DNA of 64,000 bases, taken from the NCBI GenBank assembly GCA_001839685.1, contig MLAK01000782.1, forward strand, positions 73,645-137,644, given 5' to 3'. This DNA is from Tritrichomonas foetus. Lineage: Eukaryota; Parabasalia; Tritrichomonadida; Tritrichomonadidae. Position numbers and translations under genes: made by a program. Within the stretch, counting starts at the first letter, position 1, and every line of letters starts with the position of its first letter. This document shows positions 50,319-59,960 of the stretch, piece after piece. The notes beneath the pieces are model-generated. The model was not told where the DNA came from. It saw only the letters and a program-made list of their open reading frames with translations, and did not search any database.

Positions 50319-50437
50319 TTTAGTAAATGTACGTTAGTTATATTCCAGATATTTCATGGTGAAATCATGGTGATTTTTTGAATATATCGATAGAAGAAAG
50401 AAGGTGAAAAATTCACCAAAGAACTTAATCTTCAAAC

Positions 50438-51484
50438 ATGTTGAAAACTCGCTTATTTCGTCAAATACGAAGAATTTCTTTTCAATATTGGTTAATTTAC
50501 TTTATATTGATCGTGTTTGTCATTATTGTTAACATAGCAATTTATACATCATATATTCCAATTGATCAACCTTGCAATTGTCGTCAATGCGAAAAGAAAT
50601 ATTCCATCAAATATTTTGATGTTGATGAATTGACCTTTGTTTCTGTTCCCCGGCCACTCAAGAAAGATAAGCAAAAGAGAACGATGAAATTAGCGCTTTC
50701 TTCATGGCTTGCTTGTTCTCCAAAATCCCGCGTTTTATTATTTATTGAGAGGGATGAGTTTGATCCCACAGGAAAGATTCCTGACGAAATTGATAATATA
50801 TTTGGGAAAGATCGCGTGATTTATGCAGGCGGAATAAGGTGTGATCATTCTGGAGTTCCATATATTCATGAATGGTTCATTCAAGGCATTAAACAATCGC
50901 CCTCAAAATATATCACTTTCATCAACAGTGACATTTTACTTTCTGAGAATTGGCTGAAAAGAGTCAAACAGATTTTCAATATAATGGATGATAAACCCAC
51001 TGTTTTAATTGGCCAAAGAATAGATTTCGATTTGAAAGGAGAAAAATTCCAAAAATTAATTTTCTCACAAGACAAGCTTCTAAATTCAATTGATAATATG
51101 GTTCAAGAATCAAAGCATAGTGATCATAGTCCATTCGGAATAGACACTTTCACTTTCCGTGCTGACAAGCCACCATTTGATCCCGAAATGATTCCGCCTT
51201 TCATGATGGGGCGATATAACTGGGACAATTGGTTAATTGGCTGGTTTAATAGGATTTGTGATACAGTTACATTTAATTTAGATCCACCAATTTACCACAT
51301 TAATCATAATAGGCACTCTTTCAATGTAAATGATTCAAAGGTGGCAATAAACCATCATTTGAAGCAAGCAAATATGAATTATTTTGGATCAAACTTTGAT
51401 ACAAAATGGGAAGTGAAAAATGGATTTCTTGTAAGGAGGAACAGCAATGAAAAAATAGAATTGAAACCACTTTCTGAAGAATAA
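50438..51484 (+). CDS. type II membrane protein, GT-A glycosyltransferase-like
   Basis: 348 residues. Short basic cytosolic tail (KTRLFRQIRR), one transmembrane segment at about 18-40, then a Cys-rich stem (CNCRQCEKK) and a lumenal domain. Residues about 65-290 resemble a GT-A fold: VLLFIERDEFDP in the nucleotide strand region, YITFINSDILLS as the DxD-like metal site (Asn-Ser-Asp), and GRYNWDNWLIGWFN near the acceptor loop, seen in several fungal and protist glycosyltransferases. Probable Golgi enzyme; donor and acceptor unknown. Start ATG is 120 bp from the divergent coiled-coil gene, so they likely share a promoter. Confidence 0.6.
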   Translation: MLKTRLFRQIRRISFQYWLIYFILIVFVIIVNIAIYTSYIPIDQPCNCRQCEKKYSIKYFDVDELTFVSVPRPLKKDKQKRTMKLALSSWLACSPKSRVLLFIERDEFDPTGKIPDEIDNIFGKDRVIYAGGIRCDHSGVPYIHEWFIQGIKQSPSKYITFINSDILLSENWLKRVKQIFNIMDDKPTVLIGQRIDFDLKGEKFQKLIFSQDKLLNSIDNMVQESKHSDHSPFGIDTFTFRADKPPFDPEMIPPFMMGRYNWDNWLIGWFNRICDTVTFNLDPPIYHINHNRHSFNVNDSKVAINHHLKQANMNYFGSNFDTKWEVKNGFLVRRNSNEKIELKPLSEE

Positions 51485-51855
51485 TTAGTCATTGTTTACT
51501 TTAAAATGTTCGCAACCTATTTTTTGATATTGTTTATATAAAAATAGAATCTTCTCTCTATATTTCATTTTCTCTCAATAATACATTTTCTCTTTATTTA
51601 TTCTTTCTCTATATTCATTATTTCTCTTTATTTATTGTTTCGATCATTAAGCGAATAATATAACAATTTATATGTTTATCATAATTGATTGTTTATCGTA
51701 TTCGTTTCATTCATTGCATTCATTCTACATAAAGCAGACAGAAATTGTATCACTGAATGATTGTCATTTTAATCACAAATTATATTATTCAAAAGAGAAA
51801 TCAAGAAAATGAAAAAAATACAAAAAGTTGGCAAATTGTAATAATTACATAACAT
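51485..51855. other. convergent intergenic region
   Basis: Loose, imperfect repeats of TTTCTCTATATTCATT-like sequence at 51555-51640; otherwise nothing. Confidence 0.4.
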
Positions 51856-52584
51856 TTATTCATCAGTTTCAAAGAAGGATCTGTGTTCAGATAAGTCGCG
51901 CAAAGTATAACTTGATATGTTGGGAAGTTCCTGGAGTGCTTTCTGGTTCTGGAGTTGGAAGACTCTGTAAGGAGATAAATCTTCTACAATTTTTACTTCA
52001 TTAAATAACGATAGAGATTTTTCTATATCAGTTGGTATAATTCTTTGCTCAAAAATTGGATAATCCCACGAATAGTTTTTAACAAATTTATCATAAGAAA
52101 ACTCTTTGTCGAAACGTTCCTGCTCAGCTCGAATGTTCTGTGGTGTTGCTGAGGGATTATTAAATGTGGAAATAAAAAGATCGAAATCGTCATCTTTTTT
52201 ATTGTCATTGGCATCTGTGGATTGTTGATTGTCTTCTGTTGGAAGATGCAACTTCAGCATTTTCAATATTTCAGCTGCTGATTTTGTGCTGTGATAAACT
52301 TCGGCATAAATGTTCTTTTTTGCGAGGAAATATAATAAATGTGCGACTAAGGATTCCTGGAAAAACGATTTTGGCTTCATTCCGACAACAATAATTGAAT
52401 CTTTCCATTGGTACTCGAATGATGTAAATAAAACTGATCTGTTTGTAGTGATGATAAAGTCATCAAAATCTTTCATAGAGAACGTTTTGGGAATTTTGCG
52501 GCATTTGAAAAATATGACATCTTCACCGAAAAAACTAACGAAGTCTGTTGTTAATTCGCCCAAGAACTGTGTTAAAAAAGACAT
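51856..52584 (-). CDS. hypothetical protein, unknown function
   Basis: 242 residues, no transmembrane segment or signal peptide. The N-terminal half alternates hydrophobic strands and helices (VLFTSFEYQWKDSIIVVGM ... LLYFLAKKNIYAEVYHS), compatible with a small alpha/beta domain; an Asp/Asn-rich linker (about 115-135) separates a C-terminal part rich in aromatic residues (YDKFVKNYSWDYPIF). No family recognised. Real coding use is supported by length, clean start at the first ATG and a conserved-looking composition. Confidence 0.55.
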   Translation of the reverse strand: MSFLTQFLGELTTDFVSFFGEDVIFFKCRKIPKTFSMKDFDDFIITTNRSVLFTSFEYQWKDSIIVVGMKPKSFFQESLVAHLLYFLAKKNIYAEVYHSTKSAAEILKMLKLHLPTEDNQQSTDANDNKKDDDFDLFISTFNNPSATPQNIRAEQERFDKEFSYDKFVKNYSWDYPIFEQRIIPTDIEKSLSLFNEVKIVEDLSPYRVFQLQNQKALQELPNISSYTLRDLSEHRSFFETDE

Positions 52585-53227
52585 GTGACACTCTTCCCGG
52601 ATTTCAGGTCAATTTATTTTGACCTTTTTTGAGGATGATGTGATTCCATTTTTACCTTCACTTCATGAAGTAACTTTCATCATCACATTGATAGAAACGT
52701 ACTTAATCATATATTAGATTCATCTATAAATCTCTAAAGCAATTCTCTATTCGTCATATGTCTGGCAATAAAAAAGCAACCTTTATATGAATTTTTTATC
52801 ATCCCATCTTCATATATATCTTCTTATGATCACAATTATGTTGTTTTACGCAAGGAACTTGCTAATGAAGAAATTAATAAAGAAGTATGAAAGTAAAAGT
52901 GAATGAGTTCGAGTCAGTTCTAAACAAAAAGCATTATATATCAAAACTATTCATCATAAATCAGAACTATTCATCATAAATCAAAACTATTCATCATAAA
53001 TCAAAACTATTCATCATAAATCAAAACTATTCATCATAAATCAAAACTATTCATCATATATCAGAACTATTCATCATATATCAGAACTATTCATCATAAA
53101 TCAAAACTATTCATCATATATCAAAACTATTCATCATATATCAAAACTATTCATCATATATCAAAACTATTCATCATATATCAAAACTATTCACTGTAAA
53201 AATGCTGATTAAGGATTATTGGTGCGT
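52585..53227. other. intergenic with 20-bp minisatellite
   Basis: Upstream of the unknown gene and downstream of the aspartic protease; contains the array at 52941-53190. Confidence 0.5.
52941..53190. repeat. 20-bp minisatellite, about 13 copies
   Basis: Units TCAAAACTATTCATCATAAA, with a few TCAGAAC and CATATA variants, in register every 20 bp from 52941; the last unit is degenerate. No spacers, so not CRISPR. Ends 38 bp from the protease stop codon. Confidence 0.95.
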
Positions 53228-54325
53228 TTACTTAGCGAGAGCGAGACCAAGGCGTGGAACTCCACCAGTGTTCATGTCGTAGATTGAGTAGTACTTGCGA
53301 AGGAATGTATCACCAATGATGAAGAAGTCAACACCGAGATCCATTCCCATCATGGCTGGCATGCATGTTCCTTGGAGGTCGAGGACGTATTCTTTAGGTT
53401 CGAGTGTGAAGAGTGTTCCGCCGATTGAAAATCCGATAGTTGGGTTAGAATCGAGGTTCTGGCACATGGCATCAATTTCGACGTCCTTCATGAGGATATC
53501 CATATATTTGGTTGGTCCAACGAGCATTGAAGTTCCTGTATCAAGGATAGCAGCGCATTTCTTGTTTTCGAACAAGTCACAAATTCCTGATGATGTTCCA
53601 TTGATGGTGATATCATCGAATTCGAAGTACCACCAGAGTTCCTTGGCGACTGGGAACCATGTGATTTCACCCTCGAATGCGTCTGGATTCCATCCACCGA
53701 TGTTCATTTCACCTTCTTCGCCGTCTTTCTTTCCGAGGCGGAATGCGACTGTGTATTGATCGATGAGGCCTTGGTCATAGAGTACTTTGAGGGGTGGGTC
53801 GATTTGGTCGACGGCAATTTGTTGGAAGGCAAGACCCATAATTCCGTCGAATGAAGCGGCCAAGAATGAAATTGAACCTTCTGTGGTCATTTCGGCAAAT
53901 GTCATGTTGGCTGACAGATCACCGATTGTGACGATATCGGCTGAGGCAAAACCTGCGCATTCGCCTGATCCGTACTTGATTTCGACTGTTCTGCCATCTT
54001 CTGTGTATGTTGAGCTCTTCTTGGAGTTGTAACGTGAGTGAACCCAGCATGGAAGTGACCAGCAGCTTTGGGAGGGAACCCAAAGGTTGGAGCTACCTGT
54101 ATCTGGACAAACCTTGAATTTCTGTGGTGGTGTGCCGATTGTGATTTCAGAGTAGTATTGGGAGTTCATGTAATCCCAGAGTGGGACCTTTTCGTCTAAT
54201 TTGACACCAAGGTGGTCGTGATAACGTTGAGCAACAAACTTACGGTAGTCGTTTGTCATCTTTTCCCTCTTGAAAGGGAGCTTGATGAATTTGGAAGCAC
54301 CCAAAGCAAGCAAAAAGGCGAACAT
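53228..54325 (-). CDS. pepsin-family aspartic protease (cathepsin D-like)
   Basis: 365 residues from the ATG at 54323-54325 (the frame starts two TTG codons earlier). Signal peptide MFAFLLALGASKF, a propeptide (about 15-55), then the mature enzyme: first catalytic motif DTGSSNLWVPS (Asp near residue 76), flap tyrosine in KYGSG, and the second motif DTGTSMLVGP (Asp near residue 262), with paired cysteines (CWSLPC, CDLFENKKC, C...C near the end). All features of clan AA family A1 are present, so the enzyme should be active in lysosome-like vacuoles or be secreted. T. vaginalis has a homologous Tv-CatD. Notably GC-richer, with strong codon bias, so probably highly expressed. Confidence 0.95.
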   Translation of the reverse strand: MFAFLLALGASKFIKLPFKREKMTNDYRKFVAQRYHDHLGVKLDEKVPLWDYMNSQYYSEITIGTPPQKFKVCPDTGSSNLWVPSQSCWSLPCWVHSRYNSKKSSTYTEDGRTVEIKYGSGECAGFASADIVTIGDLSANMTFAEMTTEGSISFLAASFDGIMGLAFQQIAVDQIDPPLKVLYDQGLIDQYTVAFRLGKKDGEEGEMNIGGWNPDAFEGEITWFPVAKELWWYFEFDDITINGTSSGICDLFENKKCAAILDTGTSMLVGPTKYMDILMKDVEIDAMCQNLDSNPTIGFSIGGTLFTLEPKEYVLDLQGTCMPAMMGMDLGVDFFIIGDTFLRKYYSIYDMNTGGVPRLGLALAK

Positions 54326-55295
54326 CAACAAGTTTAATTTTTTTAATGGCTTTGAAAAAGTTATGAATTGTATGAAAAAGTTTGATATACAATTAGAAAA
54401 AGTGGATTAAGAAATAAAAAGTGCTGTTTCATTTGTGAATTGAAATTCAGAAGTGAATGAGAGTTAGAGGTCAAATAATAGTGAAATGGTCAAAGAAGTG
54501 TTTACAATATCGGTTAACGAGCATTATCAATTTTGAAAAATGACGATTGTTTTCTCACAAAAGATTATGTCAGTTCACAATTATTCAATGATTTTGAGAA
54601 ATTTCTTTCAATTTAATTTATTGAAATTGAATATTTTAATTGAAAAAGAATTGAATGCTAATCCGAATTTGATCATTGTAAAATTATGAATTGGGTTTTG
54701 TTAGAATATGAGTATTTTTACAAATCAAATTTCGAATGTAGAGATGCGAAGTTAAAATAATGACTATAATAAAAAGCCAATATAGTAGGAGGAATGCATC
54801 ACCTGGTATCACTAAACGAGGTCATTTTCAAAATAAAATGAATTAAAACGCTGAATCAGACAAGAAATGTGTAGCCCTAAATTTCAATTGAAACTGTAAG
54901 GCGTTTAATTTTTCATGAATCATTCAAAATTTCAAAACATTTAAAATAAATTATTCAAATATGTATGAAATTGACCATCCTTATCATCGCTTTAGTCATT
55001 TTCCTTTTTTCATCAAGCTTGATGATTTTTCTTTGAAGAGATGAATTCGAAATTATTTGTTGACGAAATGAATCATCATCTGAAATCATATTTTCAAAGA
55101 TTGACTAAAAAGAATTTGAATTTTTTAAACATGTTTATTTTCATAAATAAACATGTTGGAAGAAGCACCGGAAATTTAAAAGAGTATTTGGATTATATAT
55201 GCATTTTTATTGTAATATATAACACAAAATTTGAAATACAAAACAACATATTATCATAGTTTTCGTCATCTTCATTATTATGTATAAATATCATG
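54326..55295. other. 970-bp gene-poor region with perfect palindrome
   Basis: A perfect 13-bp inverted repeat with a 4-base loop at 55128-55157 (AACATGTTTATTT-TCAT-AAATAAACATGTT). A 72-codon ORF at 55041 spans it but looks non-coding. Otherwise AT-rich. Confidence 0.45.
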
Positions 55296-56432
55296 CTACA
55301 TTTTATTAGCAGCTGAAACTGGACGAACTGGCTTATTTCCTCTTGGAACACGTGGAGTAATAACGTGAGGCTTGTTTTTGAAACCTTTCGACGATTTATT
55401 TTTAGCGGGCAACTCGAAAGAATCTTTAAAGAATTTACTTTCATAGTTTCCACGGGATGTTGGAGGTCTATCTTCAATGATATCATCTAACATTTCAGTA
55501 ATAATGACTTCATCATCACCATCATATTCTGGCTCCTTAATTTTGATCTCATTTGGTGGCCTGATTGGAACACTGCTATTTGATTTTGTACTATTGTGAG
55601 ATTGAACAACATTTGCTGGTTCAGGTGTTCTTATTTTGACACGCTTCTGTTTAGCTTGTTCTGGTGGTCGAATCTGCTTCACTGGTTCTTTAATTGATTC
55701 CTTATCTTTTTCATCAACTGGTTCTGAAGCATGCTCTGAAGCTTGCTTTTCTTCACCTGCATTCGAATCAGATATATCTTTCCTTCCACGACGAGGTGCT
55801 TTATAACTAATTTCATTTCGAATTCTGGTCGTTCGTGGACTTGGACCAACAACTCCAGATTTTGGAGTCTTTGGCTTGAGTCTTTTTTCATCAAGGTAAA
55901 GCAAATTTGGCAGCAAACCCTTCACTTTTGTTCGGTATTCTTCTGGATCGTCAACACATGGATTTCCAGATAGTGTCAATGATTTCAGATTGGAGCAGGT
56001 ACTTAGAAATTCAATATTTGTGAGATCAGAAATTTTATTCTCTTCCAAATCAATCACGATTAAAGAATCCATTCCGACCAGCTCAGAACAATCGTCAATG
56101 TTATTGAATGCCAAATACAATTCTTCTAGAGCTTTTGAAATGGTTGCAATTCCATTGAGGGAAGAGATTCCGCATCTTGCTAACGATAAAAAGCGAAGAT
56201 TAACAAACCGGCTTCCAATATCGCGAACATTTGGTATAATCGAGTTATTTAAACGTAGTTTTTTGAGGCATGTAAAGCGATCTCCGATAAATGAGATTGA
56301 ATTTTCGGTTGTATTAACACGACCTTCGAAACTATGGACATCCTCTGGTTTGCATTTGTCTTCGAGGTTGAAAATGTCTTTTACAATAAAAGCCCCGACT
56401 GTTCCGTATTCTAATTTCACTTCTTCGATCAT
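55296..56432 (-). CDS. LRRC56/ODA8-like leucine-rich repeat protein, copy 2
   Basis: 378 residues from the ATG at 56430-56432. Same architecture as the 12689-13816 protein: EYGTVGAF near the start, SDS22-like repeats (LKKLRLNNSIIPNVRDIG, LRFLSLARCGISSLNGI, LEELYLAFNNI, LIVIDLEENKI), the LRR cap with GNPCVDDPEEYRTKV, a Lys/Pro/Glu-rich linker that has diverged, and a conserved tail (VIITEMLDDIIEDRPPTSRG, KPHVITPRVPRG). By eye the LRR part is about 70% identical between copies, so the duplication is old. Expected role: outer dynein arm assembly or transport. Confidence 0.8.
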   Translation of the reverse strand: MIEEVKLEYGTVGAFIVKDIFNLEDKCKPEDVHSFEGRVNTTENSISFIGDRFTCLKKLRLNNSIIPNVRDIGSRFVNLRFLSLARCGISSLNGIATISKALEELYLAFNNIDDCSELVGMDSLIVIDLEENKISDLTNIEFLSTCSNLKSLTLSGNPCVDDPEEYRTKVKGLLPNLLYLDEKRLKPKTPKSGVVGPSPRTTRIRNEISYKAPRRGRKDISDSNAGEEKQASEHASEPVDEKDKESIKEPVKQIRPPEQAKQKRVKIRTPEPANVVQSHNSTKSNSSVPIRPPNEIKIKEPEYDGDDEVIITEMLDDIIEDRPPTSRGNYESKFFKDSFELPAKNKSSKGFKNKPHVITPRVPRGNKPVRPVSAANKM

Positions 56433-56732
56433 TTTCAATGAATTAAATAACGTCTATTCACTTATTTTGCTTTTTTTCCGGTTTTGGAAATAAATAATTA
56501 AAATATGAGAGGTGCAATAACATATATAAATAATATATAATAATTTAATAATGATAAAAAAGAAATGATATCAAATTTCCTATTTCACTTGGCTAACCAA
56601 CGATAGACAAAATCATCATTAATATAACCATATTTTTATGAATAAAATTTTAAGGTCAATTAATAGTGAATTAAGATTTTCGTTTATTTTCCTCAAATTT
56701 CCATCAAAAGATTTTCAAGGAATAAAAATTCA
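56433..56732. other. divergent promoter region
   Basis: 300 bp between the starts of LRRC56-like copy 2 (minus) and the SHIPPO gene (plus); contains the TATAACCAT motif at 56623-56631. Confidence 0.4.
56623..56631 (+). promoter_or_regulatory. TATAACCAT upstream motif
   Basis: 110 bp before the ATG of the SHIPPO-type gene; same spacing as at 16715 and 48019. Confidence 0.4.
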
Positions 56733-57608
56733 ATGGAAGGTAATTCCCCATCACCTCCAAAATCGCCACGAACACCAAGATATACTCGTTCTCCAAAATC
56801 ACCTCGGTCTCCACGCTCACCGACTTCACCTCGAGGATTCAAATCACTTCATCAAAATATAACCCACACCCAAGACAACCTAAATGAAACAAATAATAGT
56901 ATGAACAATACCATCGATACTGCCACTCTAAGTTTTGATGATGAAGAAATCGGATTTGTCGTGCCAAAGCCATCTCGCGGTCATACCATCAAACTGGCCC
57001 AATTTGGCTCATTTTCACCTAGTTGGACGATAGGATCAAGTCGAAGAGTCACTCGTATTCCAGACGACATGCCAGGCCCATCAGATTATGATATTCGATA
57101 TAATAAGCCAAGAGGATGCCTCATCTCCACCAGCCGATCTCTGGACTCAAGTAGAACTTTAACATCAGATCTCGACTATTCTGATTCTCTCTACAAGAGC
57201 GATTTTGGAAATCCAAAAAGAGGGGCATCAATTGGAATCAGAAAAGACACAATTTTTTGGATTCCCACCCAAAGTCCGCCGATCATTTACGATTCAAAAT
57301 CTACACTATCGGCAAAATCATGTCGAATTCATGAAAGGCCTCCTCCCCAAAAACCGTCGGCCACCCCAGGGCCAGGATACTACGAGCCTCGCGTTCGGCC
57401 GACTTACAAGCTACTTACCATCGATCGAAAGCAAGAAAGAGATGTGTTCAAAAACCCAGAACCGAACAATCCGGGCCCGGGCGCCTATCAGGTGGTGAAG
57501 CTGCCGGGAAGAGCGCCAACTTGGTTCAAAAACAAACGCATAACGAAAATGGATGATGAGGAAGAATCGAGCTACGGAAGTAGCAGGAACTCGAATTCTA
57601 GGTGGTGA
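56733..57608 (+). CDS. SHIPPO/STPG-type protein (Pro-Gly-Pro repeats)
   Basis: 291 residues. N-terminus is a run of SPKSPR/SPRSPT motifs (residues 5-34), consensus sites for proline-directed kinases. Further on are PGP(S/G)xY-type sperm-tail repeats: DMPGPSDYDIRYN (about 113), ATPGPGYYEPRV (about 213) and NNPGPGAYQVV (about 244), as in SHIPPO1/ODF3 and STPG proteins. These bind doublet or cytoplasmic microtubules in flagella, as microtubule inner or surface proteins. Starts 300 bp from the divergent LRRC56-like gene, another axonemal protein, so the pair may be co-regulated. Confidence 0.75.
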   Translation: MEGNSPSPPKSPRTPRYTRSPKSPRSPRSPTSPRGFKSLHQNITHTQDNLNETNNSMNNTIDTATLSFDDEEIGFVVPKPSRGHTIKLAQFGSFSPSWTIGSSRRVTRIPDDMPGPSDYDIRYNKPRGCLISTSRSLDSSRTLTSDLDYSDSLYKSDFGNPKRGASIGIRKDTIFWIPTQSPPIIYDSKSTLSAKSCRIHERPPPQKPSATPGPGYYEPRVRPTYKLLTIDRKQERDVFKNPEPNNPGPGAYQVVKLPGRAPTWFKNKRITKMDDEEESSYGSSRNSNSRW

Positions 57609-58432
57609 ATTTTATTTGTCGGGTTTCCTAATTTTGTTTTTGTTTGTAAATAAATGTTGTTTATTTCGTGAATTTGTCATTTTGGTGATATTGGAGATGT
57701 TTTGTTGTGTTATTGAAGATGTTTTGTTGTGTTATTGAAGATGTTTTGTTGTGNNNNNNNNNNNNNNNNNNNNNNNNNNNNNNNNNNNNNNNNNNNNNNN
57801 NNNNNNNNNNTATTGAAGATGTTTTGTTGTGTTATTGAAGATGTTTTGTTGTGCTATTGAAGATGGCGAAACATGGAATCAAAGGCTCAACTGTTTGTCA
57901 TTTCCCAACCCTTAACTGCAGCTAACATATAATTTTCAAATATTGATGAAATTTTTTATTCGAAGGTTCCATTTTGATAATATATATATATCATATCATA
58001 CCATTTGGTTGCTTTGTCCGATATTTGAAGAAATAATTTAAACAATATTACAGCATTAACATGGATTTATGAAATAAATTAAAATTTATAACAGGATTTA
58101 GACTAGACATAATGTTACATATGAAGAATATATTTATGTGATTAGTTCATAGTGTGTAGCTTTGAAGTTTAATGTTCGCAAATTACCATCTAGTATGCTA
58201 CATCAGATTGTACTCAGTTTAATTACTATAATGATTCTCTATATCTTATTTTGATTCTTATCATAATATGCATGACGTAAAGAATCTAAAAAAAATAGAT
58301 AGGACTTCATTTGTCATTTATTTCGCTTTCGGTGAACAATTTTTTAAATTTTCACTCGCAAAAATTTCTGAGTTTTTTGATGTGATTTTTGTTGTTTTTG
58401 TATAAAGAATTCAAATTTAATTTTGCGAAAAG
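57609..58432. other. intergenic with 22-bp minisatellite and gap
   Basis: Array at 57689-57865 just after the SHIPPO stop, the rest AT-rich without recognisable features. Confidence 0.5.
57689..57865. repeat. 22-bp minisatellite with assembly gap
   Basis: Units contain TATTGAAGATGTTTTGTTGT in steps of 22 (57711, 57733 and 57811, 57833, 57855). N run 57754-57810 interrupts it. Begins 80 bp after a stop codon. Confidence 0.93.
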
Positions 58433-59614
58433 ATGCGATCGTGGTCTTTAGATGATCATCCTGTACTAATAAACTTTAGGAAAGTTATTGATTGCGTTCC
58501 TCATTCAGATGGTCGATTTTATCACTTGTTTTTAATTCCTCCCTATTCATTAAATAACAAAAATATTAATCAACCATTAAATTATGTTTTTTATAGTACT
58601 CAAATTGATCCAAATCTCCTCCAACTATATGGTAATCCAAAAGTTCAAATGACACGAATAAATGATGATCTTCTTTTAGGATCAGAATTCAAGAAGAATA
58701 AGGACAAGAAAATACCAGTCTTTTTTGAACAACCTTGTACTTCCTCTGATGGTTTTTGTTTTACAATGTATGAAATATTCACAGATATTTATAATCCAGG
58801 AGATGCCCCTCCATTCTGTAAGAGAATTTTAGATATATATCAAGATGCTGAACAAGGATACAATTTTTTAGAACATGAAATTAAAAACTATAAAAAACTC
58901 CAAACAATTCTTAAACAAGCAAGTGATTATATTTTTATTACTCAAGTCAATGAAAAAAACTACCAGGACTTTTTACAACGTTTACAAGTTACAATAGATA
59001 AAGTTTGTGAAGCAGTATTTCAGTTGCCAATGTGTAAAGATTTACCAGTATATGTTCGAACAAAACTGAATTATTTGATATTTAATTCATTAACAGCAAA
59101 AGTTCATTTTAGATTACTTGTTGCATATCATACTGTTTACAAGCAACAAAATTTAATAGCCCAACAAAATATGAGGAAATACGAAATAATTAAAAATGAT
59201 GAAATAACAGTCGCTGTACAACTTTTGAAAAATGTTTTACATATGCCAACACCTGGTGACTGTATTTCATGTCTTGTTAAATTCTTTGATGCTGTTGTCA
59301 ATTCCTTGAAGTCTGACGAAGTCGCGGCAGATGATATTTTACCAGCAATTTGTCAAGCAATGACTCATGATCCATCATTTGGAAGTCACTGTGTTTCATT
59401 TTTAACATATTTATCAGAAATATGGCCTGGACAGGGGCTTGATGAGAGAACATCATATATATTGATCACTTGCTCCATTGCAGCAACTCATCTTGGAACA
59501 CAAAGAAATGATTCAAGTGAGAAGAAAGCAGAACAGAATGATAACTTTGAAGTTGGTCAAAAGGTTACAGGCGACACTATTGATATGCTTAATGAAATGC
59601 TCGACTTTCTATAA
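58433..59614 (+). CDS. VPS9-domain protein, probable Rab5-family GEF
   Basis: 393 residues. A VPS9 domain spans about 215-350: the helical bundle (VYVRTKLNYLIFNSL), then VAADDILPAICQAMTHDPSF, matching the family's GADDLLPxLxYV, and the closing helices RTSYILITCSIAATHL (GExxYxLxSLExAV). Asp at ADD and the Tyr in the final helix are the catalytic pair in Rabex-5/Vps9. The N-terminal 200 residues are unrecognised, with aromatic strands (RFYHLFLIPPYS) and helices. Expected to activate Rab5/Rab21-type GTPases in endocytosis; no Rab is encoded nearby. Confidence 0.72.
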   Translation: MRSWSLDDHPVLINFRKVIDCVPHSDGRFYHLFLIPPYSLNNKNINQPLNYVFYSTQIDPNLLQLYGNPKVQMTRINDDLLLGSEFKKNKDKKIPVFFEQPCTSSDGFCFTMYEIFTDIYNPGDAPPFCKRILDIYQDAEQGYNFLEHEIKNYKKLQTILKQASDYIFITQVNEKNYQDFLQRLQVTIDKVCEAVFQLPMCKDLPVYVRTKLNYLIFNSLTAKVHFRLLVAYHTVYKQQNLIAQQNMRKYEIIKNDEITVAVQLLKNVLHMPTPGDCISCLVKFFDAVVNSLKSDEVAADDILPAICQAMTHDPSFGSHCVSFLTYLSEIWPGQGLDERTSYILITCSIAATHLGTQRNDSSEKKAEQNDNFEVGQKVTGDTIDMLNEMLDFL

Positions 59615-59960
59615 AGTTTTTAATTCTAAAAAATACATTTTTAAAAATTACATTATTAGTGAGGTGCTACTGGACATTTATTGCCAATAATGATCGCTTT
59701 TTGTCTATAAAAGTGTCCATAAGCTGAATAAATATCATTATTATCTTCTCTAATTACCAATTGGTGATTCTGCCAATTATAATCACGATATAAAAATTAG
59801 TGTTATTGATATTTTATCAGAGTAATGTTTGTTATTCATTTAAAGGCTCTTTCATACCATGATGTGACTACATAGAGAAAAGTGAAAAAAGTCAGGCGAA
59901 ATCCAAGGTCATTTGAGAGGCCAATCTCTAAAATTTAAAGGCCAAAATTTAAATCCTTTG
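59615..59960. other. intergenic between two plus-strand genes
   Basis: AT-rich; no feature recognised apart from the region upstream of the CID gene. Confidence 0.4.

Noticed and set aside
52941..53190. Regular 20-bp repeats resembling a CRISPR array
   Set aside because: Units are contiguous with no spacers, the genome is eukaryotic, and no cas genes occur.
55041..55259. 72-codon plus ORF
   Set aside because: Crosses a perfect palindrome, has Lys/Phe/Asn/Ile content expected from AT-rich spacer and no recognisable fold.
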